Below, one piece after another: positions 20,535-31,099 of a stretch of 64,000 bases of DNA. The position numbers were made by a program, and so were the translations under genes. The DNA comes from Argyresthia goedartella. Its lineage: Eukaryota; Arthropoda; Insecta; Lepidoptera; Argyresthiidae. The notes under the pieces are model-generated. The model did no database searches, was not told the DNA's origin, and worked only from the letters and a program-made list of their open reading frames with translations. Location: contig OX463827.1 in NCBI GenBank assembly GCA_949825045.1, positions 5,540,501 through 5,604,500 on the forward strand. Direction: 5' to 3'. Numbering within the stretch: the stretch's first letter is position 1; each line of letters starts with the position of its first letter.

Positions 20535-22346
20535 CTAAACTCTGATTTTTTATTCCGTAGAATTCTGACATTTCAGATATCATAAGGTACTTTATGAGGA
20601 CAATTATTATTTTATTCATTTTTATTAGTGTAAAGTGCAGGTGTAAAGTGTGGCTGTGAAGTGTAAAATGCTAGCAATGTCTGAACAGCCAGTGTTAAGT
20701 GTGAGTGATTACTAATCAGTAATCAACGAAGTGAGGCAAATAGAAGTATATTCTATTTTTTTGCGAGTGGCCACGTCCCCGGCGCCCCTCCTCCCCTTCT
20801 GCTCGCAGCGTGCCTTCACTCGCTGTTTAGTTAACAGCGTCGGGACAGCAAATTCGACTGTTTCACGTTCAATAACGTTTCTACTAAACATCAGAGATGC
20901 TACACACAATAGGGCGCAAAACTGCCAATTTCTCACGAAGAAGACTGGGAAAATGCCTTGTGTATTAAAAAACTTCAAAGGCAAGTAATGCATCGCGACT
21001 GATTCGCGGCTGTGTGCATTGTATTTCAATAAAAGGGATTATTTAGGGATAAGTAATTAAAAAGGCGGTAAATAGATTTACGATCATATATCATAATTTG
21101 ATGAGATTTGCTTATGTTATGAAGTGGTGTATCAGCGTTGATATCTCGGTATGTATCTGAGGGCACTATACATCAGGATGGTCTTCTAGAATGTCTTAAT
21201 ATCCTCCAAAGTGTTTGTTTTGGTCGTACGCCTCCAATCTTGAACAGAAACCAATTGTTCTAAATGAATTTCATTAATTTGAGGAAAATACGAAATATTA
21301 CCTCGAATTCTTAACATGTTTACCTTTCTATCAGATGAGCTTTTTTCCAGCTACTGATTTATTTCTCCTTCGAAGCTTAGTTTGAAGTTCCCGCACAGAC
21401 ATCAGCGAATATATATATATTTTGTGGTTTTATATCGCAATTATAAGCACAAAATCGAAACCCGATACTTAAACAAGGTCCTACCGTTGACGTGAGAGTA
21501 ATATTTGTTCTGTGGCTATCGACGTTTAGCTGTCAGTGTTGTGCTCCATTGGAGACTACTTCACACTTAATACTTCACAGCCCCACAGCGAATAATTTTA
21601 AAGTGTGCACTCAAAAGACCTGCTTTGTCAGATTTGGAACGTGATTCTACGCTACGAAGTATATGGCGAACAAATTATATTGTTAGATTTCAGCAAAGAT
21701 ATACCAATGCGCTCAAGTGTTCTCGGTGTTTGCTGCTATTTGTTGTTATTTATTATCTTGTTAAATTACTTAAGTTTCTGTTATTCTGTTAAGTTTTTTC
21801 TTGTTGACTTTTGTGTTGTGATCGTTCGTTGATTTTTATAAACGTTATGCGGCCACAGCCTGGCCCTTCCCGGGAAGCAGCCCCATCTGACAGAGCACAA
21901 GAGACAGACTTTCTGTCTCCCAGAAAGAAGCGTCCTCGTGGTGTATCAATCAAATCGTCATCCCCGACAATGTGATTGATACAGTCGCAGACTCTTTAAT
22001 AATTAATGTCAGCGATGATTATGATGATGATAATGATGAAGAAAGTGATATTAGTATTAATGATGATTAGAGATTTTAATAAAAATATGTTTTCTTTACT
22101 TGTAGTTTTTTACTGTTTGTGATGAAAAGGGACGTAATTATCACTCACCGTAAATCCCCTTTTAATTACGAGCGCCGCACTTAATAAAATGGATACCTTC
22201 ACTAACTAATAAAATGTATAGACTCAGATGTTCAGACTCGTATTGAATTGAAAAATGTGCCCGCCCAAAAAGGTTTATAATCTATGACATGTCAAAAAAT
22301 TATAGCTGTCAGAATTCTACTGAATAAAACATCAGAGTTTAACTTG
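20535..22346. mobile_element. possible DNA-transposon relic bounded by 35-bp inverted repeats
   Basis: TAAACTCTGATTTTTTATTC...GTAGAATTCTGACA at 20535-20570 is inverted at 22311-22346. The 1.8 kb between holds a short coding-like relic (21847-22068), a few simple repeats and no transposase. The outer limits and the target duplication could not be fixed, so this could also be two related insertions. Confidence 0.45.
21847..22068 (+). pseudogene. small coding-like relic with one frameshift
   Basis: An ATG at 21847 opens a hydrophilic segment (MRPQPGPSREAAPSDRAQET, then PRKKRPRG). After a one-base shift near 21955 a second segment (VIDTVADSLIINVSDDYDDD, then acidic to SINDD and a stop at 22066-22068) follows, with AATAAA 10 bases downstream. 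The composition (basic patch followed by an acidic tail) resembles N-terminal regions of several transposase types, but I cannot assign it. Confidence 0.35.
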
Positions 22347-22744
22347 TATCGTACTTAGGGTAACCGTGCGTTCGATTTGTTTGACAGTCCACCCACACCC
22401 GCATAAAACTAAAAGAAGAATAGCACTATAAAAAGTTCTACGCCTGCAAAAGAGATAGCATATAAGGTGGGCTCATGGCGGGCGTCAACTGAGACGTTCA
22501 AACCGAACGCAGCCTTTGTGTTTTTTTTACTTTCTGGGTCAGGCAAAGACAAAGCCTTGACAATGTTATTTTTTGTTCTGGCAAAGGTAACATGGTTCAT
22601 TATGCCAATATCAGCTTTTTCCAAAAACTCAAGATTTAAAAATTTATTTAAATATAAAAATCAAAATTTTGGAAAATGGTAAAATGAAAATCCCTTAAGC
22701 TCTCGACCAACTTTCGAATTAGCTATTAAAATTAGGGGGTTAAT

Positions 22745-22900
22745 AATTTGAAATGTTGTCAATTATCTCAACACCGGGTTAACATGGACATTGACATAAT
22801 TTTGACACTTTGGCTGTGAAGATATTTCTGGTTGCTTATGATTTGTATCTATTTGAGTAGGTAGCTAGCGTGCTCACATTTATCTGATGACGACTGTACA
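22745..22900 (-). repeat. half copy of the CAGCATCAGATATATATGAG MITE, right-arm type
   Basis: The run TTTGACACTTT..CTGTGAAGAT, TATCTATTTGAGTAGGTAGC, GCTCACATTTATCTGATG, GACTGTACA follows the right half of the element at 28298-28535, with substitutions. Confidence 0.6.
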
Positions 22901-22984
22901 AATCCTTTCGACTTTCGTATTTTTTGTGCTGGCCATTTTGCTACGAGAATAATAATTCGAGGTTAGAGTTAAGTAGTTACTAAC

Positions 22985-23093
22985 CCGCGCCCTTCATCTG
23001 CTGCTTCAGTCGGAATTCCTCCTGCTTGAGTCGCTGCCTGCGCTTGCGCTCCGCCCGCGCCTCCTCTTCACTACTCATGCCCTCTAACGACTC
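22985..23093 (-). CDS. internal exon of the same unidentified host gene
   Basis: On the minus strand GTTGCAG ends at 23094 and G|GTTAGT follows at 22984, giving a 109-base exon with one open frame. It encodes ESLEGMSSEEEARAERKRRQ followed by RLKQEEFRLKQQMKG, a strongly charged segment likely to form a long helix or coiled coil. The exon ends one base into a codon that is completed at 18064. The high GC and Glu/Arg/Lys content in AT-rich surroundings support a real exon. Upstream it may join the exon at 29605-30456, but no strong donor was found there. Confidence 0.7.
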
Positions 23094-23518
23094 CTGCAAC
23101 CAAAACACGGATTGGATTGTAACAACGGACACTTTTTAGAGATAAGCCCGTGTTTGTATATGCATTTTCCACTTTTATTTGTAATTCACTGTTTTTGAGC
23201 AATAACATCTACAACAATCTTTTTACTCGTACCTATAAATAAAATGCAGTCCTGACTTATTGACTGACTGATATATCAACGCACAGCCTAACGCACAGCA
23301 CAGCCGAAAATCAAAATCAAAAACTAATTGTCTTAAGCAGCTGAAATTTAGCAACGTATGACACGACAACCACGCAAGAGATTTTTTAAATTGCCCTGCT
23401 TGGTGTTGAACTATGAATGGACATAAAAAAACTACTTGAACTCTGAAGCAGCTTTTGAACTTGGCAGGTAGGTAGTTCATAGATGTGAGGTAAGCTCAGT
23501 TAAGTTTTTTTTTAATCA

Positions 23519-23540
23519 AAATCCCCCCCCCCCCCCCTAA
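23519..23540. repeat. poly-C tract
   Basis: Fourteen or more consecutive C bases preceded by a T-run, with GGGGGG shortly after. A simple repeat that is prone to length errors. Confidence 0.8.
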
Positions 23541-24119
23541 AGGAAAAAAGGGGGGTTAGTGTTTGAGTACGAAAATCAGAAACTACTCGACCTATGAATC
23601 TGTTAATTTGGCAGATAGGAAGTTGTAAAATGCAGGCGATCAGACCAGTAAGAGATTATTTTCAAAATTCTTCTCCCCACATGTTAGGGTGGGAGGGTAT
23701 TGCGGTTAGAGTCGTATGAAACTCGACATCTGTGTAGTTGCGTGTCAGATAGAGGAGACGTTTAGATGGCTGATGAGGGCTTTTAGCGAAAGGGCTTAAA
23801 GGGATTAAATATGGCCAGAAATGCATCTTTAGCTTCAATTCTAGGCTAAACTAGACAACATAAAAATGTAGGCAAAATATATGTTATAAAAGGTCTATTA
23901 GAGATAAGAATGGACTTTTAAAATTACCGGATATCTGTTATATTTAATACTTAAAAATATTTTTCGCAATGCATTATTATTCAACTAAATGAAGAAGCGC
24001 TCGGAGATGAAATCAGTTTCCTATATGAAACTTACACGCAAAAATAGGTAAAAAAAAAAGGGAAAACTTTTGGTTGTTTTATTTTATTTTTAATGTTATT
24101 ATTACAGGAGTTTAGTAAT

Positions 24120-24215
24120 ATTTTCTATAATTTTCTCGGTCTCGGAGCTCGGGCTGCCCCGCGGGGCTCTGCGCGGGAGCATGCGTCAGTCTGCTTCGAC
24201 GCGATGCGACGGGTA
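24120..24215. other. isolated GC-rich patch
   Basis: GGGCTGCCCCGCGGGGCTCTGCGCGGGAGC-like sequence, shown here only in part, stands out from AT-rich DNA. No splice-bounded frame was evident. It contains a perfect CCCCGCGGGG palindrome. Function unknown. Confidence 0.4.
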
Positions 24216-24395
24216 TTTGTTTTCTTTGTCTAATTCTCAATGCCATTGGCCCCTGTTCAGCCCATAACCGGGGGGTGGGGGCCCTCTCCCACAGCGGAGG
24301 AAAGGGGAGAAGATGTCAATGTTTGTAGGGACTGGCCATTTTAACACAATTTGTGAGCACCTACTAGTATTGTCATACGGAGCGGGGTGGTATAT

Positions 24396-24900
24396 GTGTT
24401 GTAGTTGGTTGGTTAAATCAGACACTTAACTAACTCTCTAGACCGTTAATTAAATGCCGACGTTTAACTAAGTCACAAGCATTTTGATTTAAATAAAGCA
24501 TCGTCGAAAACGTTTAACAATCTGTCTTAACGAAAGCCAGCGTGTTGGAAAACAAGATAGCGTCACGACAACAGCTGATTTGCACAGCTTATACCAGGGC
24601 AAAACATTGCGGTAGCTTAGGTGAAGGGTAAAGGGGGTGAGCGAAGCGAAGCCCCCTTTATCCTTCGGGTTAGGTTGAACATGTAAGAACAACAAAAATA
24701 GGTACTTAAAACATAAAGTTAGGTACACATAAAAATTATTTTAATGTATATTTTTTGTTGCCTAGGAACGTTTAGACACTCGTTAAACGTTGCGTTCACT
24801 CACTTGTCTGACGGAATTTTAGTGACTTGGTTAAACGTCGGAATTTAATTAGGTCTAGAGAGTTAGTTAAGTGTCTGATTTAACCAACTAACTGCGACAT
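24396..24900. mobile_element. MITE copy 2, interrupted by a foldback fragment
   Basis: The second copy of the element at 12375-12741, with its interior in the opposite orientation. The ends TAGTTGGTTGGTTAAATCAG and CTGATTTAACCAACTAACTG are inverted. At about 24594-24765 it is interrupted by a piece starting CAGGGCAAAACATTGCGGTA, which belongs to the GCGAAGC foldback family at 36027-36500. ATATG occurs close to both outer ends and may be a target duplication. Confidence 0.8.
24594..24765 (+). repeat. GCGAAGC foldback arm inserted in the MITE
   Basis: Contains GCGGTAGCTTAGGTGAAGGG, GGGGGTGAGCGAAGCGAAGC, CCTTCGGGTTAGGTTGAACA and ACATAAA. The same arm is at 36027 and, inverted, at 36370-36500. 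Only one arm is present here. Confidence 0.75.
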
Positions 24901-24999
24901 ATGCACGTAGTCACACGTCATGTTGTAATCGTAATGTAATGTCAAATTGTAAAAAAATGTTGAAATGGGTAGTTACGTGTCACTTGGTCAATTCGTCTG

Positions 25000-25567
25000 G
25001 GATTGATCGATCCGTGCTCAGCTCACATGTCGCAGGGTGGTGTACGGGAAGAGGGGGGCCGATACTACAGATCGACCGAGCTTTATAGAAAGAGTACGTT
25101 TGATAGTTAGATGGCATGCTACCGTGTGTGACGAAGCGAACTAAAAGCCGTTATAAACAAACGTGGTTCTTCCCAAGTCTGACTACTGTTAAGCTGAGTA
25201 CAAAAGTGCATTAAAATATACTACATACGAAAAAAATACTAAAAATACTTTATAAAGAAAGGCAAAACGTGCGTGCGATGGGCTAGCCCTATGTCACGAA
25301 AAAATGGAGTATTGAATAACTGGTTAAATGTCGTCACAAATTTGCGTCCACAGCCTCATATGAGAATCGGCGTGACACTGTGCTGTTGTTGTTGTGTGAG
25401 TGCGGTACATGGCACTACAGGAGGTCTATCTACACCTCTTTTTGAATTCGATTCTACTGCTCATCGCAATGCCAACTGCAAAGGTTGCTGTGAGGTAAAC
25501 TCAAACATTTGGGCAACGAGTGGTTTGCGTATAGAGACAGAGCTGTCATGGGACCCCTATTGTACCA
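25000..25567. other. noncoding or unassigned
   Basis: An open frame at 25273-25707 contains a CCCCC cysteine run. It has no recognisable domain and overlaps the LINE tail, so I do not call it. Nothing else is evident. Confidence 0.4.
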
Positions 25568-26537
25568 AATTCCAAATTCCAAATGTCTTTATTTCTGTAG
25601 ATATTTACATATACTTAGCAATCGTAATTTTTTGCCACTTCTCTACATTGGACCACTGTGGGAGAAGGCTGTGGGAGAAGAAGGGCGTAGAAACTCCCAC
25701 AGATTGATTTTTAGATCTCTTTAAAAATTGCTTATGCTTAACTAATACAAAATATAATATTAGTCATTATCATAATTAATAAGCAGGAATAAATAATTAC
25801 AAAATTACAAAATACTTTAACATGGATTTTCAATTGCTCAAATGGCAATTTCAAGATCTCCAGAGGTATCTTGTTGTAATAGAGAATGCATTGACCCTTG
25901 AAAGAATTGCTAACCTTCGCGAGTCTAAACCGGGGCGCAAGTAGTCTGTGATTATTTCTTAGGTTAACATTACAACTATCGCTAAGTTTAGGAAATTTTG
26001 TAAGGTTCTTGCGTACATACATTATATTTTTTCGAAAATAAATTGGCTAGCTACAGTTAGTATGTCAATTTCTTTAAAAGCTGTCTTAAGGAGTCTGTGC
26101 GTTTTAAATTATAAATTGCTCGAATAGCTCTTTTCTGTAATATAAAAATTGTTTGAATATCCGCTGCTTTCCCCCACAACAAGATACCATAGGACATGAC
26201 ACTATGAAAGTAACTAAAATATACTAGCCTAGATGTAGCCACATCCGTGTTTTGTCTGATGTTCCTAACAGCGTAAGCCGCAGAACTTATTTTACCAGCC
26301 AATTTATCTATGTGGGGTCCCCACTGCAATTTGATATCGATGGTTATTCCAAGAAACTTCGTGTCATTTACTAATTCTAACGCATTGCTGTCCAACACTA
26401 AACTGGTCCCAATTTGCCTGACATTTGGAAGTTAGAATTTGATACATTTGGTTTTACCAGCATTTAACAATAAATTGTTAACTGTGAACCAATTCAAGGT
26501 TAAAGATAATACTCTATTGACATCATCAAAATCTTCA
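25568..26537 (-). pseudogene. 5'-truncated LINE 3' end, CR1/Daphne-like (copy 2 of the 1-1255 family)
   Basis: This matches 1-800 closely, reading leftward. It encodes the C-terminal part after the FADD box (LNWFTVNNLLLNAGKTKCIK, DTKFLGITID, YFHSVMSYGILLWGKAADIQ, NSFKGQCILYYNKIPLEILK). The frame is broken at several points. The 3' end carries an unusual tail of TTTGGAAT-type repeats at 25568-25590, preceded by AATAAAGAC on the minus strand. The match to the first copy stops near 26537. Confidence 0.85.
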
Positions 26538-26851
26538 AGTACAAGAACGAATGTCAAATTGTTTGTGCATACCCTAATCGTTGTTAGGGTACAGAAGCAG
26601 GTTACAAGCGAATGTCGAAGCGAAAATCGACACATTACAAAACAAATTAATTGTATTTACATTATAATACACAAAACTATTAGATACTATTCTATTAGAT
26701 CTGCTGAAAAAAAGGTCATAATGATATTAAGTTTGCAATATAAGACGTACGTTTTCCACAGTATAGGCAACACAAATATATTACCTGTAATACTCCGACT
26801 AAGCTGCAGTTATAAATGAAAAAAGAAAACTCAAAGTGGGATATATATATA

Positions 26852-27396
26852 CAGGGTGTCCGGTAGATCGATGTAAAGACTTAAACCGAAGTTAGTACAG
26901 ACCATTTAGAACCATTTGAGCCAAACATACATACATTGGCTCTGCCCCACACAAAATAGTCCATTGAGGTCAGGTCTGGTGAACGAGCAGCAAGAATAGG
27001 CCCGTAACTACGAATGTTATTATAAAGATTTGCAAGTAAAAAGCTTTCAATTGTTATTGTTATATTAGGTCCGAAAAACTTATTTTATTAATGATTGAAA
27101 TTTGCCGTGCTCTTCAATGGTCTGTAAAAACCAAATCTGACGTAGCAGATGCACAAATCAAGATTTATTAGAATGCTTATTGAGAGATTTATTAGTATCA
27201 ATTGTAAAATAATCTAATTATTGTTTAGTTTTGCAATGATAATCACTTAAATGGGAAAATCTGGATATTTTCTTCAAAAACACTAAAAAATTAACGGTAA
27301 GGCTTCGCCATAGGTATTTATATTTGGCTCAAATGGTTCTAAATGGTCTGTACTAGCTTAGGTTTAAGTCATTGCATCGATCTACCGGACACCCTA
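26852..27396 (-). mobile_element. mariner-like deletion derivative with transposase relic
   Basis: TA target bases flank CAGGGTGTCCGGTAGATCGA at the left, and its inverse lies at the right, with one mismatch in the outermost base. Inverted similarity extends inward about 75 bases (GACCATTTAGAACCATTTGA and its inverse). On the minus strand near 26945-27010 a relic reads SYGPILAARSPDLTSMDYFV, the region around the third catalytic Asp of a mariner/IS630 transposase. The larger element at 37852 has the equivalent RSPDLTPLDFFLWG. Confidence 0.85.
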
Positions 27397-27399
27397 TAA

Positions 27400-28297
27400 C
27401 CAAGTAATCAACAGTTTAAATATTTTCAAAACATTTATTACACAGTCAAAAATGTCCTGCATAAATTCATATGACACATAAACTTTCATGTAATACTGTA
27501 CCAACTAGAGTAATACACACATCAATTCCTTTTATAATAACTCATTTCCATAGCTTACAGTAACTTTGACAGTGAATAAATCATTCGTACAAAGTAAACA
27601 TGTTTGTTTTATATAGCCATTTCAGTATAAAACCCATGAAAAACTGATCAAAACTGATGAAGGTTTATCTAGCACCCTTAACTAAACATCATCAATAGCT
27701 TTAATGCTTTATCTACCTTCCATCGAGCTTTACAATAAATATCTACCTATCCACTCATTACTATTAATCCACACTTAAAACAAGAGTAACCCGGAAATAT
27801 CCTTAAAAATAGTTACCAAATACTACTAACTATTTATTTCATATGAGATTTACGAACACCCCAAGCAGATAATCAATGAATCATTTCAATTTGGAATTAG
27901 ACTAATAACATAACCCATCCATTTATTACTGAACTAACATCAAACCCTGAAAACCAAAGAAACCAAATGTCTTAAAAATATTAGGCATAAGTTAATAATG
28001 TATGTACATCATAGTTCTTAAAATTAAATTTTGTTTTTCTCATAAGCTATATAGAGTGATTGGAGTGGGAACAAAACTATACTAATCTCTTCTTTCCCTC
28101 GAGTATGGATTCAAAATTATCGTCATCAATCAAGTGATTTTGTCCAAAATCATCGACAAAAAATAAATCTATGGATAAGAATCAAAATTACTTGCCGAAG
28201 TAAAATGCTGTTATAGTTGTCAACTATTGAAGTGAAGATAACCTGACGTTATATTGAAATTGTAGCCTCGCACTGTATCAAGAACAGTTTATTATGG
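27400..28297. other. noncoding, nothing identified
   Basis: AT-rich sequence without a supportable gene or repeat. Confidence 0.5.
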
Positions 28298-28535
28298 TAC
28301 AGTCAGCATCAGATATATATGAGCATGCAAGGTACTCAAATAGATCTAGATTTTTAACAAACTAGAAACAACTACAAAGTGAAAGTTTCAAAATGAGGTC
28401 AACATGCATGTTAACACGGAGGATGTTTATATATTTTTGACACTTTTACTGTGTAATTATTTATTTTTGTTTACGATGTGTAGATCTATTTGACTATCTT
28501 GTTTGCTCACATATATCTGATGCTGACTGTATGTA
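28298..28535. mobile_element. complete MITE, CAGCATCAGATATATATGAG family
   Basis: TACAGTCAGCATCAGATATA at the left is inverted at the right as TATATCTGATGCTGACTGTA. The arms are about 50 bases long and include CTCAAATAGATCT / AGATCTATTTGA. No coding content. Half copies are at 19041 and 22745. Ends beginning TACAGT and a probable TA duplication suggest mariner-type mobilisation. Confidence 0.8.
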
Positions 28536-28539
28536 CAAC

Positions 28540-29600
28540 AAAAATAATGTTACACAGTAATGGTCGCTAATACTATTAATGCTATTACCAGAAAATAATT
28601 TACCCTATACTGTACCAAAATTTAATAAAAGTTTGAATCAGAATTTGCAACGATGGTGTGACGTCGCTGTTTCTGGTTCCCACGACTCAGGGTATCCTAG
28701 TGTTGGGCCAGAAGCGATGTATGTAGGTAACTGTTTATGTTTTATGTTTATGATCTAAGTAAAATAGTAGATTGTACAAGTACTGCATAAAAGAAGCCTT
28801 TTTACCCCGAGACGTTTATGTTTAGACAGTGAAGTCGAGGGGTAAAATGGCTCGTTTATGTCCGAGTTATACAATCTGCTTTTCACTTTGATTGCGAGAA
28901 AAATAAACGTCCTCCAATGAATATTCCATTATTTTAAGCTAATCCCTTTTCATTGTGCACGAATTTTCATCAAATTCCTTCAAAAATCATTAGTCAAAAA
29001 TATTTTTTCACTTCACGTGCTCTAAAAGTTCGTCTTTATGTTGAGCGTAGGCGACATAAAGTTCTTGTTTGTGCTGCCTAACGTTTTGTTTTTCTAAGTG
29101 TAAGGTAATCAGGCCCAACCACACGCACAATAAAACGTCGCGGAATAAAGTCGTTATTTGATTTCATTTGCTTTATTTTCCATCACGTCCGTGTTTCTAT
29201 CATTTATTTACTAGAAACAGATAAAATAGTTGTCATTTATATATAAAAAAATTATCTGCAGAGAAAAGTTTTATTGAAAAAAAAATGATGAAAAAAAAAA
29301 TATGGTTATTTGCTTCTTCAATTTTCAACATTTTTTTACTTAATTGAAGTGAAGTGATTAAATTAAAACAATGAAATATTCAAAGTGACGACGTTTCATT
29401 TTCTCACAATGGAAGTGAAAATCAGTGTGGATAACTCGAGCATAAACAAGCCATTTTACTCCTCGAGACGAGGTTGGATATAAACTTCTCGGGGTAAAAT
29501 GGCAACTTTATGCACTAGTTGTATATAGAATTAGGTATTAAGTTAGCCAGTAGAGCTATTCAGAATCAACCCGCTCGCTATCCGTGTCCACGCGAGCGCC
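28540..29600. other. noncoding with GGGGTAAAATGG repeats
   Basis: AT-rich. The motif CGGGGTAAAATGGC or similar occurs near 28835, 29450 and 29490 together with CATTTTACTCC in the inverse sense, which suggests a diverged foldback. No gene was identified apart from the 3' flank of the host exon at 29605. Confidence 0.4.
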
Positions 29601-29604
29601 CCCG

Positions 29605-30456
29605 TTACATCCTCGCGTGCACCTCCACCCCGGCGGCGGGGGAGGCGACCTTGCTCGCGCCCGCCTCCTCCGGGAACTGCTTCTCCACCTGCTCGGCCAC
29701 CCAGCGCTTCACCTTCTGCTCCGTCCAGAACCCGTCGTAGAAGATGGTCGGCTTGACCCAGCAGCCCTGGCCCTGCGACGGCGCTGGGTGGTACTGCAGC
29801 GGCTCGCCCTCGGCGCCGGGCGGACGGCACGCGCTCCGGCACTCGACCCCGCCCCGCCCGCCCACGAGCAGGTTCTTGGGCGGCACGTTAAAGTTGAGGT
29901 TCACGTTGGGCGGGCGCTGTTCGTAGCCCTCGTAGAAGTGCCAGGGCGCGTACTCCACGTAGTTGTAGTAGTGGGGCGCCGAGGGGGGCCGCGGGGGCAG
30001 CAGCGCGGGCGGCAGCAGGCAGGCGGCGGGGGGCAACAGGTAACTCACCGCGGGGGCGGCTGCTGCGGGGGCGGCGGCGGGACGCGGGGGCGGGGCAGCA
30101 CGCAGTCTGCTGGCGGGCAGAGGCGGCGGCGGCGCGGGGGGCATCGGGTGAGTCTTCGCCACCGGCGGTGGAACGACGTTCGGTGGAACGACATTCTTTA
30201 GCACTGGATTCACTAGGTGCGGCGTTCTCACTGGATTGACGACCGGATTCACATCCTTCTTGATATTTTTGGGCTCGGTCAACATTTTGTTGGCGACGTT
30301 CTGATTGTTCTCAAGTTCAGCGGCCGGGTCGGGCGCGTGCGGAGCGGTCGAGTTGGCGAGCTCCGGCCGGGTCGCCTCGAGCAGAGCCAGCAGTTCGGTG
30401 GCGACGGCGCCGCCGAAACTTACGAGAGTCTCTCGAAGTGCGTTCGTGACTGCACC
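29605..30456 (-). CDS. large proline-rich exon of a host gene
   Basis: On the minus strand a strong acceptor (T-run then CTGCAG) ends at 30457. An 852-base open exon follows in one frame to a TAA at 29605-29607. It encodes an N-terminal helical stretch (RETLVSFGGAVATELLALLE), an NPV-type repeat region (VNPVVNPVR...LVNPVLKNVV), a long Pro/Ala tract, then a conserved-looking block with aromatic residues (YVEYAPWHFYEGYE, FYDGFWTEQKVKRWVAEQVE). The coding GC is very high compared with its surroundings. It may be the last exon of one gene. Alternatively a weak donor (GAG|GTGCAC just before the stop) would join it in phase with the exon at 23093. The family is unrecognised. Confidence 0.75.
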   Translation of the reverse strand, partial: GAVTNALRETLVSFGGAVATELLALLEATRPELANSTAPHAPDPAAELENNQNVANKMLTEPKNIKKDVNPVVNPVRTPHLVNPVLKNVVPPNVVPPPVAKTHPMPPAPPPPLPASRLRAAPPPRPAAAPAAAAPAVSYLLPPAACLLPPALLPPRPPSAPHYYNYVEYAPWHFYEGYEQRPPNVNLNFNVPPKNLLVGGRGGVECRSACRPPGAEGEPLQYHPAPSQGQGCWVKPTIFYDGFWTEQKVKRWVAEQVEKQFPEEAGASKVASPAAGVEVHARM

Positions 30457-30469
30457 CTGCAGAAAAAAA

Positions 30470-31090
30470 ACACAAATTACGAGAAAGTTCTACTCAAACA
30501 TAAATATTTTATTGTAAGTAGACAAAAATAATACACTTTTACAAGTCAGTACCTAAGTGCATGCAGAATAAAAATAAATTAAATATGATCAACGAAACTA
30601 ATGAGTGTGGTTTGAGTTTGGAAAGAAAAATTCCCTTTCAAGTGGTGATTCAAGGCTGAATCTCAAAAAAGAAAAGGAAACTCCATTAACTCTACCAGTG
30701 CTTCGGAAATTCACCCGTCAGAGAAGATAGCACCAATAAACTCTATGGGGCTATCATATTTTCAATATTCAACAATTATTTTGTTTGCCACAATGTACAA
30801 TAGAAAAAATAATCTAATCTAATGACAATATTATAACACCGTATTCATAAGTGCCAATAAGATGTCTCAAAATAAAAACCTAACAAAATAAACATATAAG
30901 AACAAAAACAAGCTGAAATGAACACTACTTATGAGAAACCAGACTGGACCAGTCCCCCCCCAAGCAGCATCCGTTCATGAGTATGACTTGTGCACCAGCC
31001 ATCACCCCCCTCGCCATATATGAGGGAGAGGAACAACCCGCTACTACAACAACTATAAGTACAACCGCGTTCGCGTTAAAAACCAATATA
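30470..31090 (-). other. intron sequence upstream of the proline-rich exon
   Basis: AT-rich, with the polypyrimidine tract of the acceptor at its left edge. No further exon was recognised. The next exons of this gene would lie to the right, beyond the LINE. Confidence 0.5.
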
Positions 31091-31099
31091 AGATACAAT

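Larger units (their letters stand above)
18065..22984 (-). other. intron of the host gene
   Basis: The interval between the phase-matched donor (G|GTTAGT at 22984) and the acceptor at 18065. It contains a lepidopteran interspersed repeat, an LTR-element relic, a MITE half and a terminal-repeat-bounded relic, all listed separately. Confidence 0.65.

Noticed and set aside
20712..21029. overlapping open frames on both strands
   Set aside because: Neither has a recognisable motif or supporting context; their lengths are possible by chance in GC-richer DNA.
25273..25707. Cys-rich protein of 144 residues
   Set aside because: No domain, no splice context, low-complexity cysteine run, and the end overlaps a LINE tail.
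29543..30201. plus-strand and alternative-frame proteins in the GC-rich host exon
   Set aside because: They are shadows of the minus-strand exon caused by high GC; only the minus frame has an acceptor and sensible composition.
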